Source: Ophthalmolycus amberensis (lineage: Eukaryota > Chordata > Actinopteri > Perciformes > Zoarcidae). Taken from it: DNA of 64,000 nucleotides. The stretch is from assembly GCA_024529925.1 (NCBI GenBank), contig JAFEUB010000905.1, forward strand, positions 254,216 through 318,215, in the 5' to 3' direction. The notes under the pieces were generated by a model. The model saw only the letters and a program-made list of their open reading frames with translations. It searched no databases and was not told where the DNA came from. Of the stretch, positions 25,524 to 40,532 are shown piece after piece. A program made the position numbers and the translations under genes. How positions within the stretch are numbered: the stretch's first letter is position 1; every line of letters begins with the position of its first letter.

Positions 25524-26702
25524 CCCTGGGTCAGCTGAAGACAGTTTACCGCGTGTTTGGGTGTTTTCAGGAATCAGTGGGACTTTTTAAGCAGATGACG
25601 ATCCACCAAATGATCAGGCTTCTCTCCTCTCAGTCGGGGATGTGTAACCTCAAAATGCAGCAGATATCTCTGCCAACGTGTATCATCTCAAGAGCTTCTT
25701 AAAGATCAAGTGCCTTTATTAGTTAGTACAGGAGAAGCAGTCATTGTTAGTTGTTTGATGAAAACAATTTCATAATGTGAATCTTTTTTTTTTCAGTTTT
25801 TGTAGTACATAAACGTTGATGCCAGAATTCTTTTCCCTTAATTTCTTCATATAGTCGAAGTCCTCAAATGTCACAGCACCGTCCTGAAGTCATGTTGTCT
25901 TTACAAGGTGCTAGAATATCCTTCTCTTGTGTTTCACTGTTAGCAATACTACAACAACCAGTGCTGTGATAACACTTAGGCATTATGGACGGACATTTTG
26001 TCAAATCTTCATACCAATAAGAAGCTTTCTCCTGCCTCCAAAGAGCCTCTGTCCATGTTTGTTTTGTTGTGTGATTTGTGCAGCCATCAGATATTATCAT
26101 TGATAAATCATCATCATGTGATAGTACTTACAAAATCTACTTCATCACAACAGTATAGTACAACTGGTGAGCAGTGGAGTCTGTCCCTGCATTCATGTGT
26201 ATCTCCTAGTTGTTGATGAACGCTGAACCCTTCATGCTGTTTATAGATCTGTAACTCAAATCTAGTTTGATGACTACAACACCATGTAATGCCTTTACTC
26301 CACTTTTTATAGATATATTTATATATAAGTCTTCAAGGTGCATTTTACCCAAATAATGTAAAAAAACCTCAACGGGTCGTTTGCAATATCATTGTGAACA
26401 CTGTGTCAGTGTGTACTGTGTGTGTTAGATGCCTCCCAGGTATTGTCCTCATTAGGAAACATCTTTATTGGATATTTCATTTATAAATTTGTGAAACTTG
26501 TACGTGTGTGAATTTATCTATTCTGTGTAATTTTTCCCAGAATATTTTTATTGTATGAAAGCGAGGCTCAACTGACTAGATGTTTTTAGAAATCCCGACT
26601 CAAAGAATGAAACTCCTGCAAACTATGCTATGTCACTTGAAAATCATTAAACATGTTCTACTGACTTTCACTCTACTCACTGTCTACTGTTCTCCTGGTT
26701 TT

Positions 26703-26708
26703 AATAAA
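26703..26708 (+). terminator. Candidate polyadenylation signal of the membrane GTPase gene
   Basis: AATAAA about 1.18 kb past the stop codon at 25523. The region 25524-26700 has no coding signal and fits a long 3' UTR. It faces the aifm3 signal on the other strand. Confidence 0.5.
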
Positions 26709-26794
26709 CGGAAGAATGCACACACAAACAACAGGTGGAGTAACATGAGAATGAGACGTTATGTAAAGCAGTGAGTAGTTATTGTTGGAAGACT

Positions 26795-26800
26795 TTTATT
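26795..26800 (-). terminator. Candidate polyadenylation signal of aifm3
   Basis: AATAAA on the minus strand about 1.15 kb past the aifm3 stop at 27953. The stretch 26801-27952 shows no coding signal apart from a short GT run near 27836-27858 and would be 3' UTR. Confidence 0.45.
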
Positions 26801-27952
26801 CAAAGTTTACTTATAAAAATGCCCTTCCGGGCTTCTCTGCAGGAAGAACGATGCTTTTTAAAACGCTGAGTTGACTTGTGTGTCAGGGTTTACATCGGCA
26901 CACCAGGATGTAATCAAGCATCCGCTTTGTACCCATTACAAGCAATTCTGAATGAACATAAGAGAACCGGTGAAATTACAATAACTGGGAAAACAAGTAT
27001 GAAAGCAACAAATTAATTTCTGCTTATTTTGCCTGTAAGTCCAGGTGACAAACCTCAGTTCCCTGAGTTAGTAACAAAGAATATCCCAATGGAGGTGACC
27101 GCTACCAAACATAACCCTAAACTTCTATATTGGATTTATCTAAAGGGGTATTCTCTAGAAAATACATGAATCTATTGTGCATGCACTAGTCTGTGATCAA
27201 AGTAGGATATAATTGAATTTGTTAAATCTAATACAGTAGCAAGACAGCCAATACACAGATGTTGTAATTCTACAAGTTGTCATTTATCACAAATTAAAGC
27301 TGCATGTGTGTGTTAGTGAGTCTGTTAAAGCTGAGTTCAGGGATCTTCTGCAGTTTGTTTGTTTTAGCAGATTTTAGATTTTTTTGCGGATGCATCTAAA
27401 TCGAATACTCACAGTTTAGGGACTTATTTTTTAAACTCATCCATCAAAGTAAGTTATAGCATGCAGATCTAAGGCCTGAATGTGAGCATACAACCAAACC
27501 TGTTATTTATAACTTCAGTTCAAATTGTATATTCTTATCTTGTAACAGTGCATTCAGGATTATATCTATATACAATGCTATTTGTACAAAAAAATGCCAA
27601 TGCCCATCCCTGGCTTCTTATAAACAAAGTGTACAGGTAGATACATCTTGCAGCAGCTCAGAGGCTGAATCTGGCTTTGTGAAATTTGTAATGAAAGACC
27701 CACCAACACAGCGATTCAGTGTATTCAGACCGTGCACGGCTCCGTTTGTCACCTTAAGTGTCTCTCAGGAACAAAAGCAAGTCTCAGTGTCGTCCTCAGG
27801 AGAGTGTGTCTCCAAGAGACACGGCCCTGTCCCCAGTGTGTGTGTGTGTGTGTGTGTGTATCCAGACCGGGATAGCTGCTCAGTTTCTCAGCACCATAAG
27901 TGTCCATATTGAGTTGTCCAGTGGACTTTGGGTCTGTCCTTCAGATGTGAAG

Positions 27953-30900
27953 TCATTGAGAGCCTTTGTCAATCAGCCAAGAAATGTCTCCAGTCCTGCA
28001 AACCCCCAAAAAACAGTGAGTCAAACACACACATACGCGTTCATCAAGTCCTCATTCTGCTGCACATGGTCAATATCAGTGAAATTTAAAATAGAAAAAG
28101 CTCATATTTATCCGTACTTGCCAAGCCGTGCTAACATCCTTCAAATTTTGAGTTTGCATTATTAGAAATGAAAGACATGAGACATGAGACATGAGGAACA
28201 AATCAGACAGACATGTATGCAGTAACAATACAGTAATGCAAGTACAGCAACATGAGTTAATAACTAATTTATCCAAAAAAGTGTTTTTATAAAAAAATTC
28301 TACAAAAGTATAATAATAAACAATGTTTTTAATATCCGTATACGACAACATTATAGTATGTTATAAAAAATGTATTGAATGTTTAAATGTGCTTAAAAAA
28401 ATACTTGATAATACTTGATTCAAGTAAAGTGTTGCCTGCAATTCCTCGATATTAATAACTGATTAGAAGCTCTACACAACTATATAATTATGTAATTTCC
28501 TTGTTCTTCTTTAAAAATGCAAATAAATTAGTGGGTACCTAATATACAGAACCTTTTCTATACTATTGTCTATTATTTTCCTTATAATAAGACGTCCACA
28601 GCAATCATTTAAAAATGACGTAACACGTAAAATGAAGCGTCACTTTATTAATTAACAAAACAACAACTGGTGTTATTTTTCTGTCGTACTCTCTAATTTC
28701 AATAAGCTGTAGTCTTATAATACTTTCCATGTGATTAAAGTCACGTGCTTTTCTGTCGGAGTGATTACATTTCTCTTGTTTTTCTTCTCAGTAAAACCTG
28801 AGAAACCTAAACAGCAATTGTAACCGTCATCATATTTAAGTCTTGGAGGGAGACTTACTCCACATCTCGTTTCTTAATCGTCTTTCCGGATCCCAAGACC
28901 TCTGCCACTCGGGATACAATAGGATCATAGTTCATGCTGGCAACAGCGACCACCTCTTCACTCCTGCAGATAAACCAAAGGAGGAAGATGACACAATATT
29001 CATCCATATCTTCTGTTTATTTAAGATTGTTATGAAAAATAAAACGTACCTGGTGTAAAACGCCACAAATCTCAGTTCATCCAGATCTCCTTGTATAATG
29101 ACGTCATCAAATCCATCACCATAACCTTCACAAATAGACGATTATACACATGTACGTGTGTGTTTGTCAAAAGCATAAAGAAAAACAGTCCAATTCAGGC
29201 TCTCAGTTCGGCTTTTATTTTGATCTTTACAGCTAGATGGCAGTGTGGTAACTCCACTTGACAGCACAATTCAGCTGTTATTAAACCTCTGATCTTTGTG
29301 TGCCTCATAACGAGACTCTTGAAACTAAAGAGGGACATCTACCTGCATAGCGTATGGTCTTCCCAAACATGGCAGACCAGAAGTAAGGCACAGTTTTGAT
29401 GTCAGCGGCTCTGCCCATCATGCTCAGAGCTGCCACCCTTCCTGTCAGTATAGGTATGAAAACAAGGAACATTTACATGCTCGTCCTTAATAACTTAAAT
29501 CATCGTCACAGTAAATTAAAACAGCCTTAATATGCAGTCAGGATGACACACTCACCGTGTACATGAGCCATTTGCCAGACGGGGATGTTCACCTTCTTGT
29601 TCTTGCGTGGCGGGAAAGGAAACACCACCACATCTCCTCCAGCAAAAACCCCGTCAGCATTTGTCTGCATCATCTGGGAGAAAGTTTAGAAGAGTAAATA
29701 AACAATGAAACACTTTCACTCCGGCTTCAAGTATTTTGCAAAATACCTTGTTAACAGTGATGAAGCCCCTGGAGTCCATGTGGATGCCGCTCTGTTTCAG
29801 GAAGCCCGTTGCAGGAATACTTCCTGAGACACATGAGACAAAAACAGGGTAAATATGGAGCTGCTACAAATTTCAAAATCTGCATTAATTATATGTCACT
29901 GCAGATAATGAAAGGTACATTTTGCATCATCTTCGACATTACCTGCTCCGATGACACACACGTCTGCCCGCAGGACTTTTCCACTCTTCAGTACCACCTC
30001 TTTCAGCTGTGTAAACAGGAAAAACAAAATGTCCAGGCCATACTACTGCACTAAAGATGCATCATGTAACATTAACTCCCTAAAAAACCCTAAAAACCCT
30101 TTTCTGACCGTCTCTTACTTTGAGTGATGGGCCCTACATGCAGTAAACACAATACACACAATACAGAAGACAGGTTTCTGCCAATGTGTGTCTAGTGCTG
30201 TATGTCGTTTCAGGGAGTGAATCTTTATTATAATTATTTATATAGTAATTACGAGGTTGTTTGCACCACAGTTTTCAGGGGCTGGTTGACACACACCAAA
30301 TGTTTTTTATTTTGGTGAATATTCATGTGTTTTTTATCCGACTCATCTTCTTCATGGATTAAACAAGAGAGGGTAGTGCTGCTGAGCATCACATCACGCT
30401 GTTTCTCTCACTTTCTGAATACCTCTCCATGATGGCCAATCATCTCTGACACCTCGTTCAGCATGTAGAACTTCACCCTGTTTACCTCGAACAGCTGCAG
30501 AACACAAGACACACCACAGACACAGGGACCACACGGTCTTGTGGTTAATGGGAATATTGAGCAGAGAGAGTTACTATGATAGTGTTCTGGAGACGCTTCA
30601 TAACTGTGTCCCTACCTTCATTATGGCTTTCCCTACTTTCTCCCCGAGAGCTTTTTTAAAGGGGACTGTCTCAATCCCAATGATAGACACCGAGTGGGCC
30701 TTGTCAGTTAGAGCTGCTGCCACCTCCATACCTGCCAACACAACAAATAAACAGCATACAGTTCATAAATGTGGTTATTAATGCAAAATGATACAGAAAA
30801 AAGAGAGAAAAAATCTAAATAAATGAGTGGAAAAGGGAATGAAAATTATGTGAATCGTGTGTTCTGTCTCTCACAGTCAACTCATACTAATCAAACGGAT

Positions 30901-33900
30901 AAAAGTAAAAAATAAAAATCTGCCACTTCTACTCCTATGTGCAAACTGAAGAATAAATGACTATTTATTACTTTTAAACTAAAGGGAGCTAGAGAGGAGT
31001 CTTAAGATGTCTAAGAGTAGATCGTAGATGGCTGCAGTACCGAAGCAGAGGCGGGGAAACACTTTTAGAGATATTGTACCAGATTCTCTAATGATCCTCG
31101 TCGACCAGCAACAGGCTGTTCCAGTTTGGTTTTCTTTTGTTCGTATTTAAGATAATTGCCCCTTATTTCATCCAAATCTATATATTATATGCTGGATATT
31201 AGATTGTTGTTATTGATTGTTGTTGCCACTGGATTCCAAATACTTTGTTTTGCAGAATAACATCTGAGTGAACTGTAAGGATGTATTTAAAGCAGAGGAG
31301 CAGATGTAGGGTGCATTCTTGTCTCTGATTGTCTGTTAGTACATGTGATCAGTTGAGAGTTGCTTTTAAAAGGTTAATCTTACACCGTCCTGGACAAATG
31401 AGAAGAATGCGTTTATAAATGTGTCTTTTTCTCACCGACATAAGACGTTCCCACAATCACAGCGTTCTTGTTGTTGGCCAGACGTGCTACGCTGTTAGCG
31501 TCATCGGGCGTCCGGAGGTGAAACACGTTCCTGACGTCCTTTCCTTTGTAGACCATTGGTTTGGGTCTTTGGAAGCAATCGGGCGTCAGTTTATGATTCA
31601 TAGTCTCAGCTGCTTATTTGTCATGGGAAATAGAATAGTTTAGTTGTTGTTGTCCTTACGTGCTTCCTGTAGCAATAAAGAGTTTCCTGTACTCCATCCT
31701 CAAGCCATCTTCAAAGGTCACAGAACGTGTTTTCACATCTATCGCCACAGCCTAAAGCAAACAACATGGCAGGGTCACACGGGTTTATACGGTGGAAAGT
31801 GCCAAAGATGGATCGAGATCAAATGAATGAATTGATGTATCTGAGGTCACCACCTCTCACCTCTTTCTCTGTGAGCAGTTCAATGTCGTGATCCTGCAGG
31901 AAGTCCATTGAGCGCAATCTCAGCTGCTCTGCTGTGCTCTCTAAGGACTAAAGGTCAGCAAGTTAGTGCTGAGTACATCAAGAGAAGAATTCAATTAAAT
32001 TCAACAGAAAGCAACCTTAAGACAGCAACTGTAAACAGCCAATTAATGATAATCATTTTCAAGCTTTTCATGGCAAGTCGCATCATTTTTGATTCAGTCA
32101 TGTTCGTTTACTTCTGCAAAACTTTCTTTAAATCGTCGTTGCTGTGACGTGTAGCTGTTCCACCACCACTGCAGTCTGTTACGTAACATTTATGTGTTCA
32201 GGGTCTGTGTACAAACCTTACTCAGTTTAGGCCTGTCGTACGGAGGATGCCTGTCCATGGTGCACATGACGATGCGATCGGTGAAGCCCTCTTGCCTCAG
32301 TGTCTCTGCACACACCAGACCTGCTGGACCTTCGCATACGTTCACCATAAAAGAGGAAGTTGATTTTGAAAGAGAGACAGTGAAGGAAGACGCTGCTAAT
32401 AAGAGTCAAATTCGGCTGGATCCTTGTTGTTGAGGGATAAAAACAGACTGACCTGAGCCAATGATGAGAACATGGCTGAAGCCCGTGCTGGAGTTAATGA
32501 CTGCTGAGCATCGGGCCATGGGCTTTGACCTTTTCTGCGACTGAAGAGCCTGGAAATGTTATTAAAAAGATCTCAGATCAATAAGATGGTCCGTTTGTTT
32601 TCCTGCATAAAGTCTCCACATTCTTTCTCTTGTTACCTGCTTGTTTGCGCGAATGATCACCTTGTCCTTTTCAACTCTGACCTGGAGCAAACAGATATGA
32701 GCGATGTGTACACTTTGTGATGGTGCTTAGAGACATGATAAGGCAGGGAATGTGTTAAGACAGCGCCAGCGGGGAAGGTCACCTGGAAGGTAGGCAGGCT
32801 GTCCAGCCCGGGGAAGTCCTCCAGGTCTCCTGTTGCAATGTTGAAACACGCACCGTGCCACGGACAGCGCACGTGTCCCTTTGATAACACCCCTGGAAGG
32901 ACAGAAAATAACAAAAATGTCAAATGTATGATATTAAGTATCATAACGAATGTTAAAATCATACCTCGACATATGAGACTCACCTTTGACCAGAGGTGCG
33001 CCGTAGTGTGAACACTTGTGGGCCATGGCGGAGAACTCTCCGTGTTGTTTGATCAACAACGCTCTGCCACTGCCCAGATCAACCTCTCGCATCCTGTCAA
33101 ACACACAAAAACAAAAAGGTGCGTTCACTGTTGTATGTTTCCTTCCAAGGAAGCACACAAAGGCCATTTTGACAACCTGGAAGAAAACACAGCATGGACG
33201 CATCAGGACTATAACTTCACATTCATCTGTCCGAGCTACACTCTGATCAACACAGAACCAAATTAATTAAAGCAACAGTGACATGACAGCCATGAAAGTC
33301 TTCATGTATTCTGGATCAATGCCATGGTTAATATGGAGAAATGACACAATCTTCCTCTAACAAATTGAAAGTAAATTTTATTAACAATAAAACACAATTC
33401 AATAAACTCATACATATATTTGGTCTGGTTTGACCAGTAGCTTATTGTGGCTAATTTTAGCTAATGTTAACACACTTTACATAGATGTTGCTGTGTTACT
33501 AACAATACCGAGGGAGTTCAATTACTTTATGACTCTTCTCTACTTGTGCTACTGTTACAGTAGGTTTAAACATTATTTATATTGTTTATTGTTTTCTTTA
33601 TAATTAGACGACATACTGTATACGCTGATACCCATGTATCTGATGAGTCAATAAAGGAACTTTCCCTTTAAGATGGAAACTTATATCCTTCTGGATTCTT
33701 GAGCGCCAGCCTCTTTACCTCAGCATGCATGAGTATGTGTGTATTTTGGGTGTATAGAGAAAGAAAAAGTTGGGTTTGTTATTTTCTTACTGTCCGTTTT
33801 CCAGGTCTTTAACGTGACAGACGGAGGCCTCCACGTAGTCCCGTGGTTTGTGGTAGAGGGGCAGCGGGGTGGAGTCATCATCAGAGCCGTGTCCCAGGGC

Positions 33901-36900
33901 GCCGTTAGGTCTGCAGTCAGCAAAGGGGCTCGCTTTGCCATTAGGTGACAGCCCGTCCACCTCTTTTTCTTTTTCCAGGAGAGAGAGTTCCACTTTAACT
34001 TCAACTGCACAACACAAACACGTCTCACTTAGAAAACGTCTGAAAATGCATGACTGATCACATGCAGCACAGTCACAATGACTGCAGTAAAAAGCTGCTG
34101 TGAAACTTTCATAAAGATGCGAATTCAAGTGGCCTAACATTCGCAGACAGTCACCAGTGGATTGAACTGTTATTCTTGTATACCTGTCCTCTGTTGGGTT
34201 ATTGCTATCCTTCACTATTGCTTTGGAAGAATAATTTGCCTTCTAATTTGTCTTCTTTCCTTTTTCTTTCTACCTTCTAGCGAGTAAAATTACAGGCATC
34301 ATTCAACATTAATCCCGATCTATTAATTACTATTAAAATACACCACATTTTGTCATGCAAAGCACCATATCGCTCCTATGCAGAGCATTGCCGAACATCC
34401 TTTAAAATTGTTGCTATTGATACCAGATTTACCGGCGATACGGTGTGGAAACTCCACAAAAACACAACACAAACATACTCATTCACCTCTCAATCTGTCT
34501 GTATCTAAATGAATTGACTAAACTGGAAGATATAGATTTTGACAGGATAATGCTTTAAATAATGAGATTTCCTTAAAGGAAACTGGCATCAGCACAAATA
34601 CAACAGCACTGTTTTGTGGATATTCTTAATTTTGCCGCTTTAAAAAAATTACAAGCGTGACAACAATTACAGAGTGGAGTAAATTAACTGTGAGCTATTC
34701 AGTTTTCTTTGATGACTACTGATGCACAGCTGTTGGGTTTATATTTCTGAACATTAAGAAACGGTTGTGTAACTCCTTTCTTCACTGCAGCAGGCTTTAT
34801 CTGTTCGGCTGGAAAAATGTGCTGATCATCCGGTTCTTACACAGTAATCTGGCAGGAATTTTCTCCTGCTGAGCAAGTCTTAATTAAAATCAATGGAAAA
34901 TCATAATAGTGAGTGCAATTGCAGGAGAAAGCTTTAACAAGGACATTTTATTAACCAGCTAGCTTCGAGTAAACACATGTTTAAATCCTTATGTATAATT
35001 TCACAGTTTCTGTAACCTTTCTGCATTTCTTCACATTTGGATGCAAATGAGGAGAGCGATGTGCCATTTCTACAAGCTCTCCCTCCCTCGTGCATCCTGT
35101 CACAGGTGCCACTTACACAGAGCTATATATTCATACACACAGACACACACACACACACACACATATATATGTATAATTTATATATAAATCCCACTACATT
35201 GTGTATTTGCATCAAAATGTGAAGAAATATACATACACGCACATACACACAGTCTATATTTGTTGGGATTTATCATTTTGATTTCAGGTCTCACAGTAAG
35301 AGATACTTTCTATTTTTCCTGTAAAAGTAAAGAATATCATTAATGGTTGTTTTTTTAACCATCTAATGCTTTGATTGATTTGAACCTATAAGTGACATCA
35401 GCCCTGGACACAGGACTTCTTTGTTGTTGTTGTAGACGTTAGCAGAAGGTTTTGAGCTGGATAGTCCTCAGATACCTGTAGACGGTAACATCATCACGAC
35501 TGATCCGGATCTCTGCTTCATTTTGATACTTAAATGGTGATGATGTTAAACGTGTGTCTAAGCTGAATCTTATGCGACTTAAAATATACTATAAAACTAA
35601 GGCTAGACTTGGTCAAGCTGTCTCTTGGAACACCACTAAGGTATCAGTCATCAGAATCATAAAGCAGAGATACCTGAATTCATGACATGTCAGTCTGTGT
35701 GATCTGACCCTCACTTGATGCTCGAAGGATAATCTTATCGTTTTTATTTCTTGTGAGTTCTCTGACGAACATTTTTATAGCATTGGCAAAAAATGGTTTC
35801 CCATTCTAATAATCTTTGAGAGCTGACTTGGAGCATAATAATCTGTAAAGATGAGGTGTCATTGATGCTTTGCTATATTTTTTAATAAGTAGAGTCCATG
35901 TTCTGTTGATAGCAGCTCCTATAAAATGATGGTATTGAATTGTTTTCTGTAAGACTAAACTAAACGAACGCTCACTGCCACCTCAAAGTAAAATATATTT
36001 TAATAAGATATTCCTGTTAATTTGTTATTGATTGTTAGTATTTAGTAGACACTGACAAATTACAGTCAGCCGCCTCTGTTCAATCATATGTATATAGATC
36101 ACTAGTCTCCTCCACGTGATGCATTGAGCAGATGACTTGATCTCTGATGTTTTGTGTCCCCATACACCTGAATGGGAAGGACAGTGTGTTAATATCACCT
36201 GCAAGACTGCAGCAAAGCGAGATTGCTAATCTCCAAGCCATGCTAACACTGATATGGCTACACACACACACACGCACAGTGTCATATTTTTTATATTGTC
36301 TCGGTATGAAATCCTCTTGACCAAAGATGCCACAGAGAGCATTCAAATTCCTCCCACACGAAACACTGCAGTGCAACCAGATGAGGCTGGATATGAGGTG
36401 ACATGTGGAACAGGATTTGGAGGAGGAGGTAGCTTTCAATATGAGTCATTCTGAACAAACTGTCCCGAAATATATATATATTTTTTAAATAACTGGTCTC
36501 TCCATGGAAACAGTACAATATTAAAACATGTGTCTTCAGCTAGATTCACTGACATTGTACAAATGAATAACGGCTATTAACAATAAAGTATTTCAATTGT
36601 AATCATGAGAAAAATCAAAATGGATCTCAATCTCAACCACTTTAGTATACTGTATATACTAAAAGCAGAAAAAGCAGCTAATGGAGTGGACACAACAACA
36701 TGAACACCATACTATATTATGCAATCATGTACAAAAACACCACGGAGGTGTTTCAACACCTTTTTTAATTTAATGTTGTAATTGCATTGTATTGGATTGC
36801 AGTTGGCCTGCATCAGACTGTAAGATGCTATTTTGTCCTCCACCCTGTAGCTGCTTGTTGTACTTGTTTGGTGACATTTTCTTTCGAAGTAAAGTAACCT

Positions 36901-36955
36901 GCCCGAGGGGAACATGTTGGTTACCTGGTTTGGGTTTGGAGAAGCATCCTCCCAT
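27953..36955 (-). CDS. aifm3: Apoptosis-inducing factor 3 (AIF-like Rieske flavoprotein), complete
   Basis: Exons, high to low: 36955-36925, 34004-33791, 33093-32984, 32893-32783, 32681-32637, 32550-32453, 32329-32217, 31947-31861, 31751-31660, 31566-31436, 30731-30616, 30494-30423, 30006-29943, 29823-29747, 29673-29556, 29441-29343, 29125-29050, 28973-28859, 27995-27953. Total 1812 nt (603 aa; human about 605). The 31-nt first exon encodes [10 protein letters not shown], with an N-myristoylation-type Gly2 and a neighbouring Cys. A Rieske 2Fe-2S domain carries CxH at residues 109-111 and CxxH at 128-131. Then come an FAD-binding GSGPAG (202-207), an NAD-binding GTSYVG (340-345) and the C-terminal dimerisation part ending in [13 protein letters not shown]. 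The family is mitochondria-associated and can trigger apoptosis when overexpressed. Intron 1 is 2.9 kb. All splice sites are GT-AG and no lesion is seen. Confidence 0.97.
34005..36924 (-). other. First intron of aifm3
   Basis: No exon recognised in this 2.9-kb stretch. It contains a short CA run with ATAT (about 35136-35170) and AT-rich sequence. Chance open frames only. Confidence 0.6.
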
Positions 36956-37979
36956 GGTGGGCCCAGGATTGAGGGACACCCAGGGAGAGGGAGGGACGGG
37001 GGAGAGCGAGGGGCGGTGCGGTCAGATTCTCGGGATGGGCTGCTTTGTTGGGCGGTAACGATAACACAGAGCTGTGTATATGAGAACCTGCAGGTCCTGG
37101 CTGGCCATCGCACACGTCAGCTCCTCCACATAATCTGCATGGACAGAAGGAAAGACATCGTCAACAACACTCACTCACTCACTCACTCACACCAGACTGA
37201 TCTGAAAGGCTGTTGTCATAAGAAATAACAAAGTTTTTCTGCAGAATTGTCTTATCTTGACTGCTTTCAGTTTAAAATTGTCTTTCAGATTGACAAAACA
37301 TTTGGCCAAATGTGTCTCCATACTTTTTCACGGTCCTATCTTTGTCTTCTAATCAGTCGTAGTAAATGATTGTTTCTGTTATCACAAAAGTAGCTCTGAA
37401 GTGTTTGAAAAATCAGGATTAGACTGCCAGATTATGTGTGTGTGTGTCTATACAACATTTTAGTGCTTGTAAAAATAAAGCAATTGCGTTAATTAGGAAC
37501 ATTTCCATACACATTGTTACCTTTGGTCATGCATATTGCATGAGGAACCGTTAAATATTAACAGCACTCCGACACCTATTAACTTTCTCGTCACACAGCG
37601 CTGTAAAGGGAGGCAGGAGCCCCTTGAGTTTCAAAATCCCCTTGTTTTGTTGCCACGTTGCCCTCACATTTCTGCCAGCTCTGGTATGTCAGCCACACAT
37701 ACAGTAGTTAGTTAATCACAGAGCGCTGGCTGCTATGAATCTGGGTGGACCCGGGATGGCAGGTGTTTCGCTCAACATGGTGCAATCCGTCACCAAATTA
37801 TCCTTTTGAGGTACAACCAAAAGGACTGCTTGATATTCTGAGCACATCTTAATGTCCTTGAACTTCAGAAAAAACAGTGCGCAGTGTTGAATGGAGCACT
37901 GCTTAGAACAAGTGAGAAATGGGAAAATCTCGGACTGGCCTCAACTCTGCATGCTGAGATTGAGTTGTTGCATGTATTT

Positions 37980-38412
37980 GTTTGCAGTGGGTGAAATTAA
38001 CTCAATTTAAAACATTAACACAAGTACTGTGCTTCAGCAGAATTTTGAGGTACTTGCAATGTTTTTAAAGGAAGATATCACAACTTGTATCCCACTACAT
38101 ATATTTGACAGCTATAGTTTAAGTAAAATAAAATACATTTTCTTTTTTCCTTTCTCATTAATCATGGATGATGAAGACACTGGACTAAACTACCTGACTG
38201 TATCTAAAGTAGTTAAAACTAGCTCCACCGCAAGAGTAAAACCGATGCGTCAGTATCAACAATGTAATAATGTCACATTATAATAACATGTGAGTCACAT
38301 GGGCACATTTCAACAAATACTTTTGCTTTTGATGCTTTTTGTCTCTAAAAGTAGTATTTTTCCATTGCTCTGTTTACATAAGCAAAGGTTCTAAATACTT
38401 CTTTCACCACTG
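37980..38412 (+). mobile_element. Dispersed teleost repeat, copy 2
   Basis: Ends in 'ctaaatacttctttcaccac', with an internal 'gtgggtgaaattaactcaat' and polyT/TACTT-rich text. Same family as the copy at 7385-7606, from the shared 3' end. Coding capacity absent. Confidence 0.5.
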
Positions 38413-40478
38413 TTTGTTTGAGAAATATTTCACTGAACAAGTTGTTGCTGGAAGTGATGCAAAGTCAAAAGTCAAATTAAAGCCTATGACGTTTTTTTTT
38501 AGCTCTAACAACATGTCAGATGTTCCAAATTGAGCGTCCTCCACAAGTGTCATGTTGGTCTTTATTTCGGCATATTTCTGCATTCAGTCAACAGGCACGC
38601 TAACACAGCAGAGCCTTTGAAGTTTTGTGTTTCTCGAAATACAGAGAGCAACATATCAAATCACTTCCCGAAGAGAGCAGACTTCACTCTCACATGTTGC
38701 CACTTCAAATCATTTGTCGCCACTTCAAATTGTGGTGGTCAAATTGGATCGCAAAGAGCTGGAGTTCCGGCAAGCACCAACATAATTTGTGCAAAACTAA
38801 AGTAGGTTAAGCAGATTTGGTGCTCACAACATATGACGCAGATCTCGCTCTGTCGCTGTTGGGCCTGTCCCCAAGCAGTGCCAATAATCCTGCCTGCAAA
38901 CAAGCTGTCAGTTTCACTCACTTCCCTACAAATGTAATACCTGTTACTGGAATGTTGCGAGGGAGAATTAGCAAAAGGCAGCTCCTGGTTGGAGACGAGG
39001 AGGTCAATCAACAAACTGACTGTGGGTGAAAACAGCAGGAATGTTGAGCACCAAAGTCACGTTCATCATTCGCCAACAGTAAACAGTGAGTGATGTTATT
39101 GCTCTGAAAAAGATGATCAAAAAGGGACATCGTTCTTATATCTTCAGCTCTTCTACCAGCTGAAGACCTTCGCTCTGTAATGCAGAGAGACAGCAAATGT
39201 CCCACAATCCTCCCAGACAAGCACAAACCTGATCCACCAATAAACACTTGACTTGCAGCAGCATCTGAATAAAAGAAGAGCTGCTGGTTCCAACAATCCC
39301 AATTTGGGGTCTCTGTATTATTCAAACACTTGCTTGACAGGTTCCAACCTCTGATCCTCAGCTGATAAAAGGCAACAATCTACCTGCACTCTTAATATAC
39401 GACCACACCTCTGTCCCTCACTCACAGTTTGCATGTTTTCCTGGTTTGTGAAATACAAAGATAAGCCCGAGGAATCATCCCCTGATTGCGTAAAACCAAC
39501 CGCTGAGCACAAATGCTCTCTCACCGGGCTCTTAGCGGTTATCTATCGTGTTTACCGTCAGCTTAAGTGTGCATTCAATGTAAGGGACAAGTGGGTGAAA
39601 TTGTTGGGGTCTTTGAAATGCAGTAAAGGTCTGCATATCTTATTTTGATTGTTCACAGTGGTAAGGAGACAAAAGTCCATGTTTGAGGTTAGATTTGTAG
39701 ACCTTGGTCCATTGAGTCAACAGCATCTCCCTCTAAATACCAAGAAGCTTTTGATTCATTTCTATTTACTCCATCGCCTACGTGTCTTAACTATAAAAGA
39801 ATAAAGACTGGAATAAAGTTCACCACAATCCCCCCTAAGACGCTCTAGTACGTGACACAATCATTCATTGTGAGCAAGTTCATTCACACCATTCTAGAGC
39901 CGAGTTTCTACAAATGTTTGTGTTGTTTCCTTGTAGATAAATTGGTCGTGATTATTGGCATGTTACAGGCAAGATCAGGAGAGCTGTCAACAGCTTCATA
40001 AGGTCCCAAACAGTATCTAAAGTGTGTATAAAAACTGAAAAGGGTGGAATATAATGTTTTAACAGGCTGCAGAGGTCATTCATATTTTAATGGGATTCAA
40101 AAACCAACCTTTAGTGTTTAGTATAATAGATATATACCACGTGGCTCTAAAAACCCCGGATCATATCTTCATTTGGCATTCTTTACTGTGGCACTCGAAG
40201 GAGTTCACAGGGGAGAGTCATTTATTCATTACTTTATCCAAAAGTTGTCCCAAACTTTAAATTCTGTATATCATATTCCTCTGTAAAGCTAAAGCTGGTC
40301 AACAATGGCACCACCACGTCTATCGGGTCATTTTGCTGCTGCTCTGAGCGAAAACCTCTCCATGATGTCATGGAAAACTAGAATGGTGGTGTACAGAGGG
40401 GTGTACACCCCCACAGAGGAGCTGTGCTTCCATATAACAATTCTGCAATTGACCGGTTTCTCAGCATGCGCACACACA

Positions 40479-40532
40479 AACAAATACACGCACACACACG
40501 CACGCACGCACACGCACGCACACACACAGCAC
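40479..40532. repeat. CA/CGCA microsatellite
   Basis: Alternating CA and CGCA units, about 50 bp, in intergenic sequence. Confidence 0.85.

Noticed and set aside
37980..38412. Possible small gene from open frames near 38.0-38.8 kb
   Set aside because: The sequence matches a dispersed repeat and the frames have no splice or family support.
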